A stretch of 64,000 nt of DNA. Origin: Aporrectodea caliginosa (taxonomy: Eukaryota > Annelida > Clitellata > Crassiclitellata > Lumbricidae). A model generated the notes under the pieces. The model saw only the letters and a list, made by a program, of their open reading frames with translations, had not been told where the DNA came from and searched no databases. Positions within the stretch are counted from its first letter, which is position 1. Each line of letters begins with the position of its first letter. The stretch spans positions 326,001-390,000 of the forward strand of contig JACEVL010000146.1 in NCBI GenBank assembly GCA_020284085.1, in the 5' to 3' direction. The translations under genes and the position numbers were made by a program. This document shows positions 57,386 through 64,000 of the stretch, one piece after another.

Positions 57386-58126
57386 GAGCGGTGAAAGAGC
57401 TAGCTAATGGGGGGGGGGAGGAATCCCGATAAGAGTTGTGGAAAAGGAGTGTTTTCAGTTTTGGGTGGAAGACCTGCCCAAAGAAACTGAAAGAGGTGCT
57501 ACTTCTGAACTTTGTAAGTGCGCACAATCGAATTGCACTATAATTGTATTGTATCATATTACATTGTAGGTATTGTGTTGTATTTTATTGTGTTGTATTG
57601 TATCATTTGTATTGTATTGTAAGATCACATCCGTGTTTTTATATCTCTAATCTGACCTTTATGCCTGGATTGAGGGGGGCTGTGTGAACCGAATCTGACC
57701 ATACTTGCCTCGTAGACTTTTTATGGCTGAGTGCATCTGGTTCCCAAGACAGTCATATCTTTGTGGGCGCTTAAGAAATCCGGAAAATGCGATTACGAGG
57801 CGATTATTGTTATTTCCGGAACCAAGAAATAAATAACGATTATGATTTGACATCTAGCGGATTAGTCCAGGACATTAGTCAGGAAACATTAATCTGGTGG
57901 ATCTGGTGGATCAAGTCATGCCTTTCTAAGGCTTTCTTCGCATTCATTAACTGTTAATGCCGCTGGTCACTCATCTAATCCGCAGTCTTCCTCAAGGTTC
58001 TGCTCTCGATCATCTGCTGTTAATTCTTTACCTCCTCACTCAGCAAGCTCATCTCCTCATCCTCTTCATATCTTTTCCCCCTCAATCTCTTCGAGATGCA
58101 CAAAGCCATTTACGCAACACCATTTA
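57386..58126. other. Intergenic with TTGTATTGTATT repeats
   Basis: Degenerate GTATTGTATTGTA repeats lie at about 57540-57625. From 57985 on, TCATCTGCTGTTAATTCT resembles a LINE family B fragment. Confidence 0.4.
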
Positions 58127-59325
58127 GGGGAGAGTCACCTAAGATGGGACGGTTCGTAAGATGGGACAGAACGATTCCTATGGTTTTTTCGGCAAAGGAC
58201 GCCACTGTTTTGTGTTGCGAATTACTTATCATGAATATTAGACTCTACATAGCAACTATTACTACTTGCGGTGCTATAGCGTTGATTTTATTAATAAGTG
58301 AAATTTTTCATGTTCGCTGATGTTATTTGACAACACCGTACTTTTCCGCACAACAACGTATGCTTGATACATCTTTTCACTTTATGGTATGCACCTATAA
58401 ATAGAGTCATTTTAACTGTTAATCATTTATTCGTTATAGTTAAAAGTTGAGGGATAATGCAAATATTTGTTCTTGAACGACCTGCTACAGGATGCCATAA
58501 GATGGGACACCACTGTCCCATCTTAGGCTACAACGGTATCCCAGCTTATGATATGGGACACCACGTACTGTCCCATCTTAGGCTACAACGGTATCCCAGC
58601 TTATGATATTAAGTGGTGTGATTGATTTGCGCAAAATAAATAGTGTTTAACGAATTGTGAACGGCATTCATTTAATTTATTTATTGTAGGTAGGCTATAG
58701 ATAATTATATAATGGCCTATTGCAGAAAGTCGGAGATGACGATTTTTTGTAGCACATGTTGCTAACTTTACAATCTGCCGTCTGTGTTAAATGTTCGACT
58801 GCAAATGATAGCGTTATTAAGCTGAAACTGCCTAAGCTGTAATAGTTTTGTAGGTTATATTTTAACATAGGCCTATTGCTGAATATTTTATGATAGCCTA
58901 CACTTGGGTAGGCCTACTTAGGCCTACTAAATTGGCATTTGGATTAAAATAGTGTAAAAAATCTTTTAAAAGTCTTTAAAAGTCACTGTGAACTTCAGCC
59001 GGTATGAAATTGTTGATAAATTTAAATTTGAATATGAGTAATTCTGTTGTAATGAATTGAACGTAGGCCTATAATAACATTTTCGCATCCTGACATGATG
59101 AAAATTATTGTCCCATCTTATGGGTATAGTTGCTTAAGATGGGACATATTAGTATTTATTATTTATGACAAGAAGATTGAAATCTTGCACAAATATTAAA
59201 CTTTTACAACCACCATTTGAAAGCTAGATATATATACTCTGAGTGGTTTAGTTTAGCATAGTGCTTGTAGTTTATAAAAAAATAGGGAGACGACGTTAAG
59301 TGTCCCATCTTAGGTGACTCTCCCC
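58127..59325. mobile_element. TA-flanked inverted-repeat element rich in AAGATGGGACA motifs
   Basis: The left end GGGGAGAGTCACCTAAGATG and the right end, reverse complement GGGGAGAGTCACCTAAGATG, are an exact 20-bp match and extend to GGGACA. TA lies on both outer sides. The 1199-bp interior repeats AAGATGGGACA and its complement at least six times, including a tandem 60-bp block (about 58510-58610). No transposase. Probably a MITE; the superfamily is undecided. Confidence 0.8.
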
Positions 59326-59444
59326 TACGTAGCGCCATCACATAGATATCTGCAGCCTGGATGACTGCCAACCTGCTAGGCTTCAGCCTTCAAAAATATA
59401 ATTCCTTATTATTAGCCTCCGTGTGCAATTAAACAACCTTGCTC

Positions 59445-59790
59445 AATGCTCATCCTCCTATTATCGGCTGTTAATTTCACCTCTCCTCCGCTTGCATTTT
59501 CCTCTGCTACTTTCAACTCACGACTGAAAGCCAAACTCTTCAAACTATCCTATCCTGATTCTATTCCTGCACCACCGCATGACCACCACCATCACCGATT
59601 GCCACCGTAGCACCATGCTATCTCCTCTGCTTGACCTCCCCGGATTCTGCCCTGGTACTGGAGCGGACAAAACAGCCTGGCTATTGCGGACTTGACTTGA
59701 TATAGCACCGGTGAATAAGCTGTTCTCCGTTACGCAGCTTTTGTGAGCGCTGAGAAATTTTCGAAGATTTATATTACATTACATTACCCT
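59445..59790 (+). mobile_element. Non-LTR retrotransposon 3' end (family B)
   Basis: Encodes SRLKAKLFKLSYPDSIPAPP, then a His-rich end and stop. This is followed by TGATATAGCACCGGTGAATA, GAGCGCTGAGAAATTTTC and ATTACATTACATTAC. The best copy of family B. Confidence 0.65.
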
Positions 59791-60985
59791 ATAGTCATAT
59801 AGGCTACATGCACGTAGTATAGACTTCCATATTATGTACCAACCAATGTATTTATGTATACGCGCATGTACGAATGCACATAGCCGTGCATGTTTGGGTA
59901 TGTACGCAAATGTGTATGCGAGCGTACTTGTTTGTGTACCTATCAATCAATCAATCAATCATTTATTGAAACAGAGGCATTGAAATTAACATTGCATACA
60001 AAGAAAATGATGCAACTTCTCGGGATACAAAGCAGAACGGCTCCTGTTACGTCAGAGTTGTGCGCCACATTCGCTTGGACGCCATCTGTCAAGTGCTTCC
60101 CATCGTCTAACGAAAGACGGTCCCCTTCATGGTCGTATCCTTGTTACAGTCCGCGCAAGCCATCTGTGCGAGACCGACCAATCGTCTTCTTACAAATCTG
60201 TTCTACGATTGTGACGTAACCGCTAACCGGTTGCCATGAAAACGATTATGACGCTTCACTCTGTAATTGCTATTGTGGGCACAATGGTTGTCATAGCAAC
60301 AGATCACAAATGATGCGCCGCTTGAGTGCTAGCTAGGTCACGGTATGGTGCTCTATGATAGTCACGGTCTATTGAAGTCAGATATGAGGTTTTTAGTCAT
60401 CCAACCAGAGACACAACAGGTAGATAGTGGTTATAAACTAATCCCATGACATCGCGAACATAACAAGAAATAACCACGGATGCGATTTTGTCCGGCGTGA
60501 TTAAATACGCATTTCAACAAGCTCTGATCTTTTGCAATACATTTCTAAACATGACACTCATTAGCAGTTTAAGATTATCCAAGCAGCTGCAGAGCGGACT
60601 TTAGGACAACAATCTCCGCTTGGTTTAATTAGTATAGGCCTAATCTGGAAGGTTTAATTAAACCTCGCATGCCGTCCAGGGTTTATCGGTAGTGTACTAG
60701 TATTGTTACTATTGTTTAAGGGACTACTAAGGAGGCTGTCTATGTCTGCCATGACCTGTAGAAGCACCTGCATGGTTTTGGGTAGAAAACGGTAGATGGA
60801 TTAATCGCAATGAGGTTAATAGACTGATATATAATTAGATGCACTGTATGCGAACGTGTTACTCTTCGGTTTCCGTATACCTTAGTCAAATACCTCTCTG
60901 ATGAGCCCAGGGGAGAGCAGCCAATGTCTAGCCACGATATACCTTCTGACTTTAATATATCGGTTAATTTTTAAAATCTGTCTCC

Positions 60986-60987
<2 letters not shown>
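59791..60987. other. Intergenic, no recognisable gene
   Basis: Contains a short CAAT repeat near 59943-59960 and otherwise nothing recognisable. Confidence 0.4.
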
Positions 60988-61045
<58 letters not shown>

Positions 61046-61083
61046 TAATAATAATAATAATAATAATTAATAATAATAATATC
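60988..61083. repeat. AAT trinucleotide array
   Basis: Nearly pure (ATA)n. Confidence 0.95.
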
Positions 61084-61084
61084 A

Positions 61085-61561
61085 TTATATGCGAGCTGAA
61101 GTTCCGAGCACCAAAGAACCAACTGGTCTGCTCCGAAGCGATGGCAAAAGATAGACCAGATGGAGCAACGTTGATCCCGTGGTCAAGAGGAAAATATATG
61201 ACTTGGGATGCCACCAGTGTACACACGTGTGCAAGCTCGTATATACATCTGACTTCTATAATGCCGGGAGCAGCAGCAGAAATGGCTGCCGACAGGAAGA
61301 ACACCAAGACTTAGGCCTATATACTCAGAAATTCCCAGCACCTATGGCTTCATTCCAGTAGCATTGGAAACCATGGGTCCCATCAATGCCCAGGGCAGGG
61401 AGTTTTTTTTATCAGAACTAGGTCGGCGTTTGACCATTGTTTCGGGGGAACCGCAGGAGACAGCACGCTTGTTTCAGCGTCTTTCTATTTGCACGCAGCG
61501 GTTTAATGCTGTCGCATTTCGAGGCACCTTTATGCAATTGACCGGTGAGGATGACCGCTAA
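61085..61561 (+). pseudogene. Retroelement polyprotein C-terminal remnant
   Basis: In one frame: RPDGATLIPWSRGKYMTWDA, then TSVHTCASSYIHLTSIMPGA and AAEMAADRK. After a one-base shift: EIPSTYGFIPVALETMGPIN, AQGREFFLSELGRRLTIVSG, then LFQRLSICTQRFNAVAFRGT. The blocks RPDG...PW..G, AAxxAxxRK, PVAxETxG, ELGRRL and QRFNA are a combination I know from ORFs of invertebrate retroelements, downstream of the polymerase. The exact family is uncertain. The frameshift makes it dead. Confidence 0.6.
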
Positions 61562-61989
61562 CTCCAGAACGAAAACGCTCTTCATATAGTTTCTTAGAGC
61601 CTGAGGGATCATTTCTACCTTGGGTGAAAAAAATAATAATGACGACAATTTATATGGCGCCGTGACACAGCACAGCCGCTACAAGGGCGCCTTGACAAAC
61701 AACAGTACACGATCAGTCAGAGATACATACGCCTTAGAAAAGAGATAAGTCTAATCGAACGATCGATCATCGAACAATACAACTTACCCTTACCATGATA
61801 CTCTTGCCTCATCTTACCTTGTCCTACTCACTTTACCTTGCTTTTCCATACGCTACCATATTTTTACATTACCTTACTTCATCTGGGACTCCACTTAAAC
61901 TAAGCTTTCTTACTTCACTTGCCATAGGCCTACATCAGGTCTACCACCACGTTGACCCAAATCTTAATAACTAACATTATTCCCTTTTT

Positions 61990-62225
61990 CCTTTATAGTA
62001 GCCTTTGTGTTATGTAAGCCTAAGTTGTGAAGCGGTGTGTCTTCCTTGCAACCAACTCAGTCATAATGAATGCACAGTGTCAGTAGGAAGCTCAGACGGC
62101 GAGGGATAAGACTGTCCACCCGACCTCATATGCCAAGGCTAAAAATGAAGCCGCTAACACTGCACAGTGCATACCAATTAATCCCTCTAACGTTAGCCTA
62201 AGAGACTGCTGTTCTTCTATAGCGC
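61990..62225 (+). mobile_element. tRNA-derived SINE (SINE-1), head lost
   Basis: AACTCAGTCATAATGAATGC, GACGGCGAGGGATAAGACTG, CCTCATATGCCAAGGCTAAA and GCCTAAGAGACTGCTGTTCT match the body and tail of the copy at 47856. The tRNA-like head is missing. Confidence 0.65.
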
Positions 62226-62505
62226 ATAATTGTGGGTCGATTATGTCGCCAAGTGAGCCACATCGAGCAGAACATTCTCTGAATGCATGAAATCGCCTAT
62301 ATGATTGCACTGTTATTCATCGGTGATGGTAGTCGGCGCTTTGGTATAATTTTCGACAATTTTCGCAATTTTCTTGTAAGATTTATAACGGTTATTCAAC
62401 GTCGTTTATATAAAATACAAAATTGATCCCTCTTCTGAAATCTATTCTGACTCGATTTAAGAAGAATTCACGCTGTCTTCAAAAAAACGAACTACCAAAG
62501 ATGAC

Positions 62506-62580
62506 AGTGCCAGTTTCAAGTCTGGAGAAAGGAGGAGGGCGACGCTAATCATCCTTGTTATGATACTACGTCGTTAAACT
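62506..62580 (+). mobile_element. Dispersed repeat, probable LINE 3' terminus (second copy)
   Basis: GTGCCAGTTTCAAGTCTGGA, GAAAGGAGGAGGGCGACGCT, AATCATCCTTGTTATGA. Nearly identical to 20328-20405. Confidence 0.5.
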
Positions 62581-62671
62581 AACAAAACAAAGTCGCAAAG
62601 AAGCGAGATACCCTGTCGATTTTAGAAGATACATTCTTCGGATAATTACAGATAATTAATTAACGCATTCG

Positions 62672-62762
62672 ATTGAGAGACAGAGACAGACAGATACAGA
62701 GACAGACAGAAATAGATAAAGAGACAAAGAGAGAGACAGAGACAGGAAGACAGAGAGACACT
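62672..62762. repeat. GACA/GAGA tract
   Basis: Degenerate AGAGACAGACAG repeats. Confidence 0.9.
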
Positions 62763-63139
62763 ATAATCCTGATGTTGAATGTCATATTAAACACGGTCTC
62801 TGTATTTACACTTAGCTGCAATTATTAATACTGCGGCAGTGGACGTGTGATTCAAACCAAGTGCAAGATATTCTATTCAGCGCATCATCGGACATATGGC
62901 ACACAGCAGTGTCATATTTTATTCTTCACGGCTTCAACGGAGCAGACCATCATGATCATCTTGACGTCCGCCAGTAAACCACTATTCTGTGGACGTCTGT
63001 GTAAACACGGACAGTGTTATCGGCTAGGAGTATTGCGACAAGTGCAAATTGGATGTATATACGGTCCGTGCTGCATGGACTCCAGTGACAAGGTCAAGGG
63101 ATGTTCATAGAGAAATCGAAACGTTCTCGCGTTACCGTT
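62763..63139. other. Intergenic, no recognisable gene
   Basis: An open frame of 87 codons (62847-63110) has no recognisable domain and no evidence of splicing. Treated as chance. Confidence 0.35.
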
Positions 63140-63240
63140 GAACAAAGACTCGAGAATGGCGCTCGTGAATAAGCTGGGGCCCTGCACTTTATTTTCGAGT
63201 AGCGCTTTAGACGTTTGAAGTTTACGATTACCATTACGAA
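63140..63240 (+). mobile_element. Non-LTR retrotransposon 3' end (family A)
   Basis: GCGCTCGTGAATAAGCTGGG, GAGTAGCGCTTTAGACG and TTTACGATTACCATTACGA. Confidence 0.6.
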
Positions 63241-63279
63241 GGGTGGCGTTTGGTTTTCAAGGTGGCAATGGGGTGGACT

Positions 63280-63482
63280 TCCCTTCCCTTCCCTTCCCTT
63301 CCCTTCCCTTCCCTTCCCTTCCCTTCCCTTCCCTTCCCTTCCCTTCCCTTCCTTCCCTTCCCTTCCCTTCCCTTCCCTTCCCTTCCCTTCCTTTCCTTCC
63401 TTCCTTCCTTCCTTCCCTTCCTTTCCTTCCCTTCCCTTCCCTTCCTTTCCTTCCCCTTCCCTTCCTTCCTTCCCTTCCTTGC
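63280..63482. repeat. TTCCC pentanucleotide array
   Basis: About 200 bp of CCTTCCCTTCCC units, degenerate at the right end. The PSLPF and REGKG open frames are artefacts. Confidence 0.95.
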
Positions 63483-64000
63483 TGCCTGCTGCCCCTTCCC
63501 CATAAGGATTTAGTATGCTTTATCCGCTACGATAATTTCACTCGCAGACAACAAAATACATGTTTACATTTTCTTTAACAACTGTTAATAGGCTGATGCT
63601 GACTAATATAAAGCTAAAACAACAGTCACTCGTGAACCATTGGCATCGGAAAGCGGTAGTGACTGTCACCACCGCTTTTAAAAGTGGTGACGACCGGACA
63701 CCACTGTCACAATTTAGGTTTGCCTATGGGGCAGTGGCGGACCTAGTTTCAAAAGGAGAGGGGCAGGTACTAGATAGGCTAGATGGTTGTCTAACCTGCC
63801 TTTTTACGACTGACGGTCATACATGTAGTTTGACTTTCGCAAATCGAGTGCAAACTATGCCGCGGCCTTTCATATTCTATATTCTATTGATAGAATACGA
63901 AACATAAACCTATTCTACAGGGTGGGCCAATAGGAATGCAACTAATTTGAATTGATATAACTTGAACAATTGTCATCCGAACATCGTGCCCAGTATACTA
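63483..64000. other. Window end with two possible transposon termini
   Basis: CAGTGGCGGACCTAG (63732) resembles a hAT left terminus, and CAGGGTGGGCCAATAGG (63918) resembles a Tc1/mariner terminus. Neither has a partner within the window. Confidence 0.3.

Overview
The window looks like the nuclear genome of an invertebrate animal. Its protein-coding genes are split by GT-AG introns, or are single-exon animal families, and they lie in long AT-rich non-coding DNA packed with microsatellites, tRNA-derived SINEs, decayed LINE ends and small DNA transposons. The short palindrome TAGGCCTA occurs more than twenty times. I recall this word as frequent in some echinoderm and hemichordate sequence, but I cannot name the species from this window.

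Four genes can be supported. (1) A SoxC-type HMG-box transcription factor on the minus strand (11833-13176), in one exon, with a 3' UTR of about 0.9 kb and an upstream region containing TATA-like boxes. (2) A complete mitochondrial propionyl-CoA carboxylase beta subunit (PCCB) on the minus strand (32059-43838). It is rebuilt here from 16 exons whose splice phases all agree, giving 549 residues. (3) A DHRS11-like short-chain dehydrogenase/reductase on the plus strand (45520-46443) with an intronless coding region. It is divergently arranged with PCCB across about 1.7 kb. (4) A strongly diverged VPS4-like MIT-AAA ATPase on the minus strand (48341-55882), rebuilt from nine exons. Its Walker A and Walker B residues are lost and one junction is broken, so it is either a pseudo-ATPase or a decaying paralogue. 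This is the least expected object in the window.

Layout: 1-10.9 kb holds minisatellites, a terminal-inverted-repeat MITE, SINE and LINE pieces, and a 1.56-kb non-autonomous hAT element with a perfect 8-bp target duplication. The SoxC locus spans 10.9-14.1 kb. From 14 to 25.7 kb there are mostly microsatellites, an internally deleted Tc1/mariner element (21665-22868) and LINE remnants. From 25.8 to 29.8 kb there is one 24-bp minisatellite array of about 4 kb that is open on both strands but is not a gene. PCCB occupies 31.2-43.9 kb and carries SINEs, LINE ends and a tandem duplication in its introns. The DHRS11-like gene and the VPS4-like gene occupy 45.5-55.9 kb, the latter with two tiny hAT MITEs in its introns. 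From 56 to 64 kb there are LINE ends, a 1.2-kb TA-flanked inverted-repeat element, another retroelement ORF remnant and simple repeats.

The genes do not form a functional unit: SoxC is a developmental regulator, PCCB acts in mitochondrial propionate catabolism, DHRS11 relatives reduce steroid and other carbonyls, and VPS4 relatives disassemble ESCRT-III. The mobile elements belong to a few families, each present several times, so the copies here can be compared with each other. All family assignments come from reading translations by eye, with no database search.
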